Assembly (NCBI GenBank): GCA_902806565.1
Contig: CADCXA010000031.1
Coordinates: forward strand, 1,054,001 to 1,118,000
Direction: 5' to 3'
DNA length: 64,000 nucleotides
Source of the DNA: Hypoxylon rubiginosum
Lineage: Eukaryota > Ascomycota > Sordariomycetes > Xylariales > Hypoxylaceae
The notes under the pieces are model-generated. The model was not told the DNA's origin. It saw nothing but the letters and a program-made list of their open reading frames with translations, and made no database searches. Below are positions 11,338 through 21,802 of this stretch, one piece after another (positions within the stretch are counted from its first letter, which is position 1; each line of letters begins with the position of its first letter). The position numbers and the translations under genes are program-made.

Positions 11338-11885
11338 AGAGCTGTGCTATTTGGAGAGTGTAAAATTCTCTTATTTGGAGAGTATTCGCAGAGTATTTTT
11401 TTGGACCCACTGTGCCAGCTGGTAATATAGATATATATACCTGAAATACTTGCAGCTATTCGTAATATTTTGAAGCTATTCGCAACACCTCCGTCATATA
11501 CCTACCTCCTAGGTAAATATTTTACCTATATAATTATTAGCGTTTTAACCCTTATTATTTAAATATAATAATAAGTATATTGGTTATTATATTACCTAGA
11601 TAAGGATTATAAATCTACTAATACAAGGAAAAAAATAATATAAAAAATAAGCCCTTAATTCCTAGGCTTTTTATCCTAATCTCTTATATATTTACCTAAA
11701 TATAAATAAATATTTAAAGCTTTATAATAAAGTATAAATAGGCCATAGTAGATAAACTAAGGTTATATAAAGCAAATGGCTTCTCAAAGTGACAGCTGGG
11801 TAGCCAGGTTACCAGCTGGCTAAAAAACACTCTGCGAACACTCTCCGTATAAGGAGATTTTACACTCTCCAAATAGCACAGCTCT
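11338..11885. mobile_element. MITE-like inverted-repeat element with perfect 6-bp TSD
   Basis: A 548-bp element bounded by TAAAGA on both sides (11332-11337 and 11886-11891). The ends are inverted repeats of about 75 bp: both read AGAGCTGTGCTATTTGGAGA from the outside, continue with GTGTAAAAT, and end near CCAGCTGG. Differences between the arms are mainly transitions (for example GAGAGTGTTCG against GAGAGTATTCG), fitting RIP. The interior is A/T-rich and non-coding. The element must depend on a transposase elsewhere. Its terminal sequence is unrelated to the element at 8075-8909. Confidence 0.85.
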
Positions 11886-11891
11886 TAAAGA

Positions 11892-12640
11892 ATACACAAC
11901 AGTGACCCAGGAATCGACAGTAGCAGGAAGGGCGGAGTGAAACTCTTCCACCCCTATCCAGAAACTCTTGTCGGGAACGCCCGTCTTATTGAACAGAAAG
12001 GCCCCGCCAACGATGCCATCTTTGAAGGCTTTTACAATTGCGGAGATGACAATACCATAGGTACCGCCTCCGCCTCCCCTAAGAGCCCGGTAAAAATCCT
12101 AGTTCTCAGATGGAAATGCTACGAGTTGAGTTTCATTGGCGCCCACCTGCTATCCCAACAGTAGCACATGCCCACCTACGGCACGGAGTCCGTGGGCGTC
12201 TACTACTGTGTACAATTCGAAGGCTTGAACACCAACTAGTGGGAATATGAGCAATAGTTTATATTTTGCGAGCTTAACAACTCTATTGTTGCTTGAGCAA
12301 TCCATTGTTCTTTCATAATGACTTACCCCCACATTTGACTGCTGGAACGATATCAACTTTACAATTCTATCGCTCCAGGTCTAGGAATAATGCAAATAAT
12401 ATAGAAAAATCACATAAAACAAGCTTTATTAAGCTATATTAATTATTAATACTTTTAAGTAGTGGTGAAATAAATCAATTAATTCTACAAAGAATTCAAA
12501 GGACAAGCGCTGAAATGTGGCTAGCCAATATGTGCTGAGCTTGGTTGTGGCGTTGGCGCTCCCCCCTTTCCCCGGCCGAAGGACGGGTCACGCAGCTATA
12601 TATTCCATAGCAACAGAGCACTTTCCATCGGCCGGAAGCT
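11892..12640. other. Intergenic, repeat-flanking
   Basis: No supported gene. There is an A/T-rich patch near 12370-12490, then a return to balanced composition at 12530. Confidence 0.4.
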
Positions 12641-12654
12641 CCTCTAACCGTGGG

Positions 12655-12815
12655 CCAAGTGGCCCAATGGCCTAATGGCCTAATGGTTAGAGTATGAGAA
12701 CCCGGCCCCGCCCCGCGCCCGGCCCCTCAGTAAAATCCTCCCGAGGATTTTCGTAAGCCAGGTTCGACCCCCGCCGGGGGACTCGAACCTGGCTGAGCTT
12801 TTGCATTTTTTTTGA
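12655..12815 (+). ncRNA. Pol III-like hairpin unit (SINE or tRNA-derived relic, tentative)
   Basis: An A-box-like word TGGCCTAATGG (12676-12686, within a short TAATGGCC tandem) is followed by a B-box-like GGTTCGACCC (12761-12770). Two strong hairpins follow the A box: AAAATCCTC/GAGGATTTT (12732-12751) and AGCCAGGTTCGA/TCGAACCTGGCT with a C5/G5 inner stem (12756-12794). Eight T residues (12806-12813) could end Pol III transcription. No cloverleaf can be formed: there is no matching acceptor stem and no proper T-stem. So it is not a functional tRNA. It may be a SINE or another structured RNA. Confidence 0.35.
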
Positions 12816-13639
12816 CTTGTTTATAAATGTGAAAACAAGTTCACATCTTTAATCATATCTTTAAAGTTATCCCCCACAAGTGCCAGTACCAGAATGCATT
12901 GGGCCTAGCAGACACAAAATCCAAACACTATTGCGTCACTTACTAACTAACAATCCACCAAAGACAGCGCCGAGGCGCCTGCGCTGGCGTCTGGTTTCAT
13001 GATTCGCTTTCGGCTGCTACAGGAATTCAAATGTGAATATTCAGCTTACTGCAGAGCTATCAACCCAACACTCCTAGATTCATAGTGCTTTCGCAAGTCT
13101 CGTCACCCCCTCACACGTACCTCCGCCGTAGGCTATCAACCCTCTTTAGCATCCGCGGAATTTCCAACGTGGTCGCCCCTAGGCTCGATTCTACTGCCGC
13201 CTTGAGGCGGGTGCGCTCCCCCACGCACGGTATTCACTAACCTGGCAGCCACATCTTCCCATCCGTTTAGGTTCAGAGGTTCTAAGTATTTAGCGAAGTG
13301 CGGTGACTCTCGGGGGTGACTACGGCATCAGCCTCGCCCTCACGATGGGAAAGAACGACACGTGAGCGATCACTGACCCGTCCTTTGCTTCACACCTGCT
13401 AGAAGGACTTAGATAAAGCTGGTGCTATTTTCAGAGACTGTAACACAGACGCCCCTAGCTGAATCTCCCGAAGGCTCGCGTCGCAAGTAAGTCCACACGT
13501 ACAAACTTGGTCAGCTAACTAGTTTTAATCCGGCGGTCGAGAGGGCGTTGCACACTCCCTGTCAACGAGCGGGATGGGCTAGAATTGTGGCTCCTATAGC
13601 CTCGCATCAACGGAACTGACTTTACTATTTTAACAGGTG
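12816..13639. other. ORF-poor block downstream of the group I core
   Basis: No protein gene is supported on either strand. Base composition is balanced, unlike the A/T-rich transposons nearby. If the intron on the minus strand is longer than its core, its P9 region and 3' end, or a decayed homing-endonuclease gene, could lie here. A plus-strand reading near 13020-13080 gives a Cys-rich fragment followed by NP, a faint echo of a His-Cys box, too weak to annotate. Confidence 0.3.
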
Positions 13640-14175
13640 GTCTACACCTTGTCAGTCCTCCGCGATCCTACTAGGCCGCGTCTGCCGTTCGGCAGGTGAA
13701 CTAACCCGGCTACCCTTTCGGGCGGCTATCGACTAGATCTTAGTCGGCCGAAATCTGGTTTCATAGGGTGTTACGCATTAACCGTACTAGATATCGCCCG
13801 GCGAACACCGTTTAGTCTGTGAACTGCACAGGGCGGACTCGGAGAGTCTCCCGCTACCTGCTTGGCTGCCGATTATCACCTGCTGGTTTCCCAGCTCAAT
13901 GTGCACATGCGCAGATTCCCTCGTCGAAACGAATGGAATGAGTTCCATCAGAGTAGAGAGCGGATCACATTCCGTCACAGCGGCGGGAAAGGGTCCCCCA
14001 ACCCGGCTGTCACCCCAAGGTCATCACCGCTCTCCCTAGCTGAATAGCGCATACTCTCATCCTCTCACATTGGGGATCCACGTTTTTACCACCCGGTCCG
14101 CATTACCGAACCTGCTGCGAGGCCGCTTTCGCGCCCTCCGCGGTAGCTTCACCCAGCGACTTTCCGGCAATTTGA
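13640..14175 (-). mobile_element. Group I intron (nuclear IC1/IE-like ribozyme), apparently outside rDNA
   Basis: Read on the minus strand, the conserved group I blocks occur in order. An AAATTGCCGG start-like word (near 14173) precedes the Q/P4 block AATCGGCAGCCAAGC (about 13875-13861), the R/P7 block GTTCACAGACTAAACGG (about 13823-13807), and the S/P7' block CTAAGATCTAGTCG (about 13743-13730). P7 forms from GACTA and TAGTC. A P9-like GAAA-capped hairpin (GCCCGAAAGGGT) follows. Nuclear group I introns in fungi normally sit in rRNA genes, but I see no rRNA-like sequence on either side. The exact ends are uncertain; the core at 13725-13880 is the reliable part. Confidence 0.7.
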
Positions 14176-15368
14176 CGTTCTTCGAACGAGTTCGGATCCT
14201 CTACTTGTAGCCAGACTACATTTCGAGGTAGGATTCGTGATGGCGGGATTATGACCTCCCCTACACCCTCTGGAGGTGCTCGGCTACACCCACGTGTACC
14301 ATCCAATCCAGCCTACAACCCCCTAGCGTACTAGGATAAGTATGTGATGATTGTAGTTTTCCTACTCGCCCTCCATACTCTAATCACCCTTGCTTAAGGG
14401 GCATTGAAGAGGCAAAACTCCGATCGTAAGTAGTCGCCGAGCTATCTCGCAAAGTTCGCCGACCGGATAAACTGCCTGGTGGTGTCGTGCATCTAATCTA
14501 GGTGTGCCGCCTCTTTGATGCTGACAGCAGGGCAGACGATTCGGAAAGTTGTGTAGAAGGTGAACCTCTCGGGGAGAAGTTCGTTTGTCAAGGTCGAACA
14601 GGACGGCACGTGGTTTCCGGCCGATCCCGTATCGCTCCTTTATCATGATTTGAGTCCTAGGGACCACGAGGAACAAGTGGAGCAGCTGAGATACGGCAGC
14701 TTTGACATTACGTTTGGTGAGGTGACATAGGAAGCTTGGAGGGGTTGCCCGACGACGTATACCCGAGTTCTAAAATTTCTGGCTAGAATCACCGTTAATA
14801 TTTTAGCCTTACAGTCTGGACTTTCCCCGTATGTGAACTTCGCGGAGAAATTAGTTGAATTAAGTGGTTAAGGTTATAATTGTATCCGGCACGGTGATTT
14901 TGACCAGTCGGCGGGTTTAGGTGAAATGGCTACCTAGATCGGGTTTACGGACCCCTGAAATGACAGTAAATCCGACCCCGAGTCTTAGCTAAGCTCTCAA
15001 AGCCGACACCACGTCAATGATTTCCACGGATATATCTAAATCGATTCTGGTAACCATTGTAATCAATCGTTCTTAGATCCGGAGCTTGATGTCTACCTAG
15101 TAGTAGGATTTGTGTGCCTAATGTGTCATATGTGAGGCTGAGTTCAGTCAAATCGTTAAACGTATTCTAACTTCGTGTACCTACGTGACGTGTCTATTGA
15201 GAAATCCTAATACGAAAATTTCCATATTATAGTAAGATGTGTTCGCTCTTCTATGTCATGCCCCTTTCTCTTCATCACAATTCTAGTAACATCCCAGGAG
15301 CCTAAAAGTGACTCATCGTGCACATCATTTCCAGTCCTCAATAGATAAACCTCATAGCAAGCCTAAAC
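14176..15368. other. Unexplained ORF-poor block upstream of the group I core
   Basis: About 1.2 kb, balanced in composition to ~14760 and then more A/T-rich. The longest minus-strand frames (67 and 98 codons) resemble no family I know. It may be a decayed host sequence of the intron, or ordinary intergenic DNA including the promoter of the SDR at 15369. Confidence 0.35.
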
Positions 15369-16506
15369 ATGTCTCAGTTTAGCCAAATATTCCCACCATG
15401 CCCGAAATTCACCGACAAAGATATCCCAGATCAAATCGGAAAGGTCTTCATTGTTACAGGAGGTGCATCAGGGGTAGGGTTCGAAGTATCTAGGATCTTA
15501 TATGAGAAGAATGCGACAGTTTACATTGCAGCAAGATCCGAAGCAAAGATTCATAAATCCATTAGAGAAATCAAGCAGCGTTATCCCTCGAGTCAGGGAA
15601 AACTGGAGGCTCTTATCATTGACCTGGCGAATCTTGATACAGTCCAGCCTGCGGTGGAAATCTTCATATCCAGGGAGCAAAGACTCGACGTATTGTTTAA
15701 CAATGCTGGCGTCATGGGTACAAAGCCTGACGAGAAGTCTGCCCAAGTAAGTGAACTTTCCGAGAATTTCTACAATAGACTAACAGCATATGCCAGGGCT
15801 ACGAATTGCAAATGGGGACGAATACTCTCGGCCCCTTTTTATTCACGAGGCTTCTTGAACCAATCCTCCTCAACACCGCAAGCCACCAAAGCTCTTCTGG
15901 TGATGTGCGTATTGTCTGGGTTAGTTCCATGCTCGACGTCGGGACTCCTAAGGGTGGTATTGTGTGGGATACCCATACGGATTCACCCTCCGTGCACTCT
16001 ACTATGATGGCGAATTACATGCAGTCTAAGGCCGGTATTACCTTTCTCAGTCACGAGTTCGCGAATAAGCTAGGTGGTAATGGAATTATTTCGACAGTAA
16101 GTTACTCAAAAGTTGAAGTACTTGTTGACACTAACGATCTATTGCTATCTGCCTAGTCCTTGCATCCGGGAATGATGAAAACCGAGCTACAGCGGAATAT
16201 GCCAACACCAGTGAGCGCTATGATGGTACGTTGTTCGTGGCTTTCTACCGGGCAATCTTACATCTAACCTCCCCTTAGGGTGTGATGTTCAAGGGACCTA
16301 CGTACGGTGCCTTTACAGAGCTATACGCTGGCTTTTCATCTGAGATCCAAAGCGAACAGAACGGCTGTTACATCATCCCATGGGGCCGCATAGGTTCCGT
16401 TCCACAGCACATGGCCCCTGGAATGTTATCTGAGGAAGAGGGGGGCACTGGTTTGTCGAAGAAGTTTTGGGGTTGGTGTGAGGCGACTACAAGCTCATAT
16501 CTCTAA
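15369..16506 (+). CDS. SDR of the retinol-dehydrogenase/WWOX-like type
   Basis: Four exons: 15369-15746, 15797-16096, 16157-16225 and 16279-16506, all GT-AG with phases closing, encoding 324 residues. The cofactor motif TGGASGVGFE starts near residue 30. AARS follows beta2, suggesting NADP(H) preference. NNAG is near residue 112 and the catalytic YxxxK is YMQSK. Length and the PKFTDKDIPDQ-type N-terminus match fungal SDRs annotated as retinol dehydrogenase- or WW-domain-oxidoreductase-like. The cytosolic reaction is carbonyl/alcohol interconversion on an unknown small molecule. No signal peptide or membrane anchor is seen. Confidence 0.87.
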
Positions 16507-16965
16507 GCATATCACAGCTCATCACTAAAGGGGGCCCTTGGAAATTGGATAATTAGAACTATTCTCATCAAGTTGACGATGCTAAACATACTTTACATAT
16601 ACTACTCCATCAGACATATACGCCGCTTTAGTTACCCAGGTAGTAATCGAATGGAATTGAGCTGGATTTTCTTTGTTAATTTTTTAGGTATCTCTTAGGT
16701 GAAGTTACGCCTAGGTGAAGTTAAAAATCAAATGTTTTGTAAAGAGCCAAGTGCATTACGTAACTACTATAAATACTGTAAGATAAAAAAAAAAACTGAT
16801 TAGTAATAAAAATTGCGATTAATTTTGTCCCAGCCAATTTTCGCACCCACTTTCTACACATCGACCAACTGCACGCGGTATGTCACGAAGATTCGCCGGA
16901 CATCCGCCGACAACTTGCCGTTGTTAGTCTTTATTGCGACGCCTCTCATAACCTGATGGTTTCCG
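16507..16965. other. Intergenic between SDR and Zn2Cys6 regulator
   Basis: 0.46 kb with TAGGTA/AGGTGAAGTTA words and an A-run (~16787). It should hold the regulator's promoter and 5' UTR. Confidence 0.5.
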
Positions 16966-19287
16966 ATGGCTTCTTACCCTGAATCCACTGGAGGTGCCGA
17001 GCCATCATCTGGTCCAGCAACAGCATCGGCACCAACATCATCGCAATCCCCTCCACCGCAACAGCATCATCAGCTGCACGAGTACGATGGCCTTCCGTCG
17101 CATATCCCCGCCACTACTGTCGCGCACCATGGACTCCAGGTCTTACAGGCCGCATCGGCAGCCCAGCCCACTCCCGACCCGGCCGACTTAGCTCAACAGT
17201 ATGCACAGTCGGCGGCGATGCAGATGGGCGATCCTCAATTCACACAGTCCCTCGCGTCGCCGACTGTTGCGCCCATGCCTGCGACACCTGCATCTCAGAA
17301 GGTAACGCGACTTAGACGCGCCTGTGACATGTGTAGCCAACGAAAGGTCAAGGTAAGCAAGCAATCCCTAATACTATGCAGTTCCTCCCTCCACCGATGA
17401 CAGTCTATTGAGTATTCGTATTCTAACCCCGTATTCGAAATCAGTGCGACGAGAGTGGTCCGCCCTGCAAGCCATGTTCCGATCTCCAAGTCGAATGTAC
17501 CTTCAATCGCGCAATGAAGCGTCGCGGCCCGCCGAACAAGCACGCCGAGGCTGCTCGAGCAGCTAAGAGACCTAGGAATGAAGATGTGTCTCCCGCACCA
17601 CAGCATGCTGCCGAGACCTTGGTCTCTATTGCGACGCACGACGACAATGTCGGTCTCGACGCTGAGAGCATTGCGCCGTGGCCCATATTAGAGCTTCTCG
17701 TCGACGACTTCTTCACCTACATACACCCCCTGATGCCATTCCCACACGAGCCTACCTTCCGCGCTCAGCTCGCTAGCCGCATGGATAGATCGAGCGGCGA
17801 ATTCCTAGCGCTGTTGGCTGGTATGATAGGCGCATTGGTCGCCTCGTTTCCCCGAAGTGCGCGATCTCACCTCAAGGCCCAGCATAGCACCGGCCTCTTC
17901 CCCACAGCTGTCTCAATGATCGATCACTGCCGGTCTGTCGCGTTAGAAGCACGCGGTTCTCGTTTCATGATGAAAGAAGAGATGAGCGTCGACGACGCTG
18001 CAACTAGCTATTTCTTAGGGATTTCTGCTGCGCATACGTTGCAGTTTAGACTCTGCAAGCGCTTCCTTACCGAGACCATCACGTTCTGCAGGGAGCTTGG
18101 CAGTCACCGTCAAAGAATCCCGTCCGCCTTGGAAGGCAGCATACCCAGCCTCGCACAAGCTGTTCTTGCTTCGGCTACGAAGCCGATTGATCACGTTACC
18201 GATCAAATCGGCAAGCGTATCTTCTGGGTAATGGTCGCAGGCGTTAGGTAGGATACCTTAAGGGATCCCAAGTGTTATGTATTTTTTTTTTACTAATTGT
18301 GATAGGTCCATGACTCAGCTTGGTGTATCGATCAACGAAATACCACTACCTCCTCCCACTTCCCAAGAACCATACCCTGAACAGCCCGTGGAGGTTGATG
18401 ATGAGTATATCTTCCCGGGTCGCATACTCCCCCAGCCCGAAGGTACTATATCCTTGATCACAGGTTTTAACCGTAACATTCGCGTCTACATGACGATGAA
18501 TGAGCTGGTTGGCGTCGATATGTGCTACGGAATTAGTTTTTTCGATTGGACGGCACAAAAGAATATCCTTACCAATGGTCTCAATAGCGCCAAGCAAGCA
18601 GCTGAGGACCTACCTCCCGAGCTTCAGGTTAGGGCAGATAATCTGGAGAAGCTCCAAAATCACACCATGGGCTTGGACGATTCAGGGTTGGAATACTATC
18701 CGCCTACTTTCCCCGCTCCCCAACCTGCCAACGATGTCCGACGAGTATTTGCCGAGGAGCCCATGCGCCGCCGCCACCTCCAGTTTGAAATTCAAAAGGC
18801 AAATATCCAGATGTCTCAGCTCGCTACGCGTTCCTATTTTGTGGAACGATATCTGAACCTGCGCGAAGCACGCCACGCAAATCCCACCTTCGCCGAGAGT
18901 GCCAAGACAGAAGCTAAGGACGAGCGAGATGATATGATGATGGATGAGCGCGAAGTAATCGTGCAGAATCTCGTTGTCGTGTTAGCGTCGATCAGCCAAC
19001 GCAACATGGAGCCGAATGGTTGTTCTCTTATTAACAAGATCCGCCAAGTAGCCAGCACTCTCCTCAATAAGAACGGGGAACGCAAGGGACAGGCGGCGGC
19101 GAAGGCAGAGGAGTATCTGGGTGGTTTCCTGAGCATCCTCATGAAACTAGAGAAGATCGGAGCGGCGCCTCGAGCGGACACGATGACGCCTCAGGACGAA
19201 GAGGAGGAACTGCATAACTGGTCAAGCCTGAAGGAATACCAACAGCAATTTATGACCAGTGGCGGATACGAAGGAATCGGGTACTAG
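16966..19287 (+). CDS. Zn2Cys6 transcription factor with fungal middle-homology region
   Basis: Three exons: 16966-17352, 17445-18247 and 18306-19287, giving 723 residues. The binuclear zinc cluster is complete and split by the first intron: Cys at residues 120, 123, 130, 137, 140 and 147 with C-x2-C-x6-C-x6-C-x2-C-x6-C spacing. A basic stretch (MKRRGPPNKH) follows as the linker. The first ~100 residues are rich in Ser, Pro, Gln and His, a likely disordered activation region. Residues ~190-400 match the fungal-TF middle homology region in character. This is a nuclear DNA-binding regulator. Its targets are unknown; the SDR upstream and the alcohol dehydrogenase downstream are candidates by position only. 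Confidence 0.88.
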
Positions 19288-20159
19288 TAGGTCTCAGTAT
19301 TCCCGAACATCTTCTAAGTCCAACTGTCACGTTTTGTACTATCGGTACAGAAGGCCAGTAAAATGAGCTTTGAGGATTATCTTGGTCGACCCCGAGGATA
19401 GTGTATATAAGTTTAGTACTCTTCCGACATGTTAGTTTATGCTCAATCTCGGAAGAGCGTGCTATAAGCATTATTATAATGGTAATAAAATCCAGACCAT
19501 CATTTGGTCTGTTCGATTTGACACAATCATGCGAAACCGTTGAGACTGCACGGCATACAGATTTAATAGCTTAGACTCAACTCCTCCAATCATAGTTAAT
19601 GATGACCTTAACGTAGTCCCTAAACAGGTAGGCCGTTTGCAAGCTAAGCTTCAAGATGGAATACCTTAGTAGCTCTTCTCAAAACCACTACTAAGCTAGT
19701 CTCAATACGGGGTTTAGCGCAAGAGAATGGCTTCATTTCGAGCTGTGAAGCCACGCTCGTGATTTACCCCGTAATCGGCCAATTTGACTGGTAGAAAACA
19801 GCCCTTGCATTGTATCATCGTCATAGATGCATACGAGCTCAGTCAGCAATGAATGTAGATCAAAAGTCTGGAGCTAAACTTGTCAACTTTTGAGCAGGCT
19901 ACGTCACCACCTTTCATTGTGTTCCGCGAAGTACTCAGATAAGGTGCCGCGTTTACAATTCTATGGCGTCATTTCAGGACATTTCGGAGCTGAGGGCTGT
20001 CATAAATACCAGGCACAATGCGTCTCATTACCGACAAAGGTATTCCGGTTCATTCAGAAACTTGACATTGGAAAGGTGATCTAAGTCGAACTTATATAAG
20101 TCGAACCTACAACAGTGTCATATAGTGTACTCACATCGTGAACGATAATAGCCACCAAG
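19288..20159. other. Intergenic upstream of the alcohol dehydrogenase
   Basis: 0.87 kb without a supported gene. It likely contains the regulator's terminator and the dehydrogenase promoter. Confidence 0.5.
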
Positions 20160-21476
20160 ATGCCTTACCCCGACGAATTCGAAGGTTTCATGATCAATGA
20201 GCTGGGCAAGTATAAGGACTTTAAGAAGCAGACCGTACGTTTCTTCCCCTACGCCCTGTAACTCGCACGCGCCGTTCCTAACAGTCGAGATCGCAGTTCA
20301 AACCCAAGGTCTTCGGCGACAACGACATCGACATCAAGATCGAATGCTGCGGTGTTTGTGGGTCCGACGTGCACACGGTGACGGGTGGATGGGGCGACGC
20401 CCCGACGCCGCTGTGCGTGGGCCACGAGGTCGTCGGTAAGGCCGTCAAGGTCGGGCCCAAGGTTAAGGACGTCAAAGTTGGCGACCGTGTCGGCGTCGGC
20501 GCGCAGGTCTGGTCGTGCCTTAAGTGTGGGCAGTGCAAGTCCGACAACGAGAACTGTAAGTATAATAAACCTGTTGTGTCGGAATCTTATTCATTACACT
20601 CTAGAATCCTGAAGTGTCTCAAAACGAACACTTTCTCGAAGCCTTTAGATATACTCTACTAAATTCTGCAATGTTGCGGGGGAGAATGCTAACACAACAC
20701 GTTTAATACATGCAGACTGTCCCAGCCAGGTCGACACATACGGCGCCCCGTACCCTAAGGAGGCGGACCCGCACGAGACCATCAGCCAGGGCGGCTTCTC
20801 GTCGCACATCCGCGCCCACGAGTACTTCGTGTTCCCGATCCCCGACGCCATCCCCTCGCACCTCGCGGCGCCGATGCTGTGCGCGGGCCTCACGGTCTGG
20901 TCGCCGCTCGTGCGCGCCGGCGCGGGGCCCGGCAAGAAGGTGGCCATCGTCGGATTAGGCGGGCTCGGCCACTTCGCCGTGCTGTGGGCGAGCGCGCTCG
21001 GGGCCGAGGTCACGGTGATCTCGCACTCGCCGCGCAAGCGGGCCGACGCGCTGAAGCTCGGCGCGGCGCACTTCGTGTCTAGCGGCGAGGAGGGGTGGGC
21101 GAAGCCGCTGGCTTTCCAGTTCGACTTCGCGCTGAACACGGCGAATATGACGAACGAGTTCCGGCTCGAGGACTACCTGTCGATCCTCAAGGTCGGGCGC
21201 CAGTTCCACCAGGTCGGGCTGCCGAACGAGCCGCTGCAGGACCTGAGCCCGAAGCTGTTCATGCCCAACGGGTCCAGCATCGGCGCGTCGCATATCGGGT
21301 CCCGGCCCGAGTGCCTGGCCATGCTGAAGCTGGCGGCCGAGAAGAAGCTGTTCCCCCTGGTCGAGACGATTCCTGTTTCCGAGAAGGGGTGCGCCGAGGC
21401 GATTGAGCGCGTCAATAAGAATGATGTGCGGTACCGGTTTACGCTGGTGGACTACGACAAGGCTTTTGGTACCTAA
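20160..21476 (+). CDS. Zinc-dependent NADP(H) alcohol dehydrogenase, CAD/ADH6 type
   Basis: Exons 20160-20234, 20297-20555 and 20716-21476 encode 364 residues. An alternative acceptor 12 bases earlier (exon from 20285) keeps frame and adds four residues. Catalytic zinc ligands lie in CGVCGSDVH and GHEVVG. The structural zinc site CLKCGQCKSDNENYC has four Cys. The Rossmann motif GLGGLGH comes after residue ~190. The order and length match the cinnamyl-alcohol-dehydrogenase family, which reduces aldehydes, including aromatic and branched ones, with NADPH in the cytosol. Exon 3 is markedly more GC-rich than the first two exons. The regulator at 16966 lies upstream on the same strand. Confidence 0.9.
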
Positions 21477-21802
21477 CTAGGGCTTTCTTGTTTGATGGTG
21501 TGTTTTTCGGAATTAGCAAAAGTTAGGATGGGTTGGGGTTGGGCGGTGATAATTATTAAGGGATGGTATTGTTTGGTATTAGAAGCGGAACTGATTCAAT
21601 TGGAATCATCCCTTAATTGGATCGTTGCTTAGATCTCCCCGAATCACCAGTGTGGCAAACGCCAGTCCTTGTTATTCCCTACGTGTCTACCCCTATCCCG
21701 TGGCCCGGCAACAGATCCCATACGAACTCCCCGGTATACCCGCAACGCCGATTCCTATTGACCGTCCAATCATGAATGTTTGCGCCGACTGAGTCGCTCA
21801 GC
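21477..21802. terminator. Convergent 3' region between ADH and the STAND gene
   Basis: A 326-bp convergent interval that must contain both 3' ends. No separate feature is seen. Confidence 0.4.

Noticed and set aside
12655..12815. Functional tRNA gene
   Set aside because: A- and B-box-like words exist, but there is no pairing acceptor stem, the T-arm does not close, and the boxes are separated by large hairpins.
12900..15300. rDNA fragment
   Set aside because: The group I core suggested rDNA, but I could not match any stretch on either strand to conserved SSU or LSU rRNA sequence.
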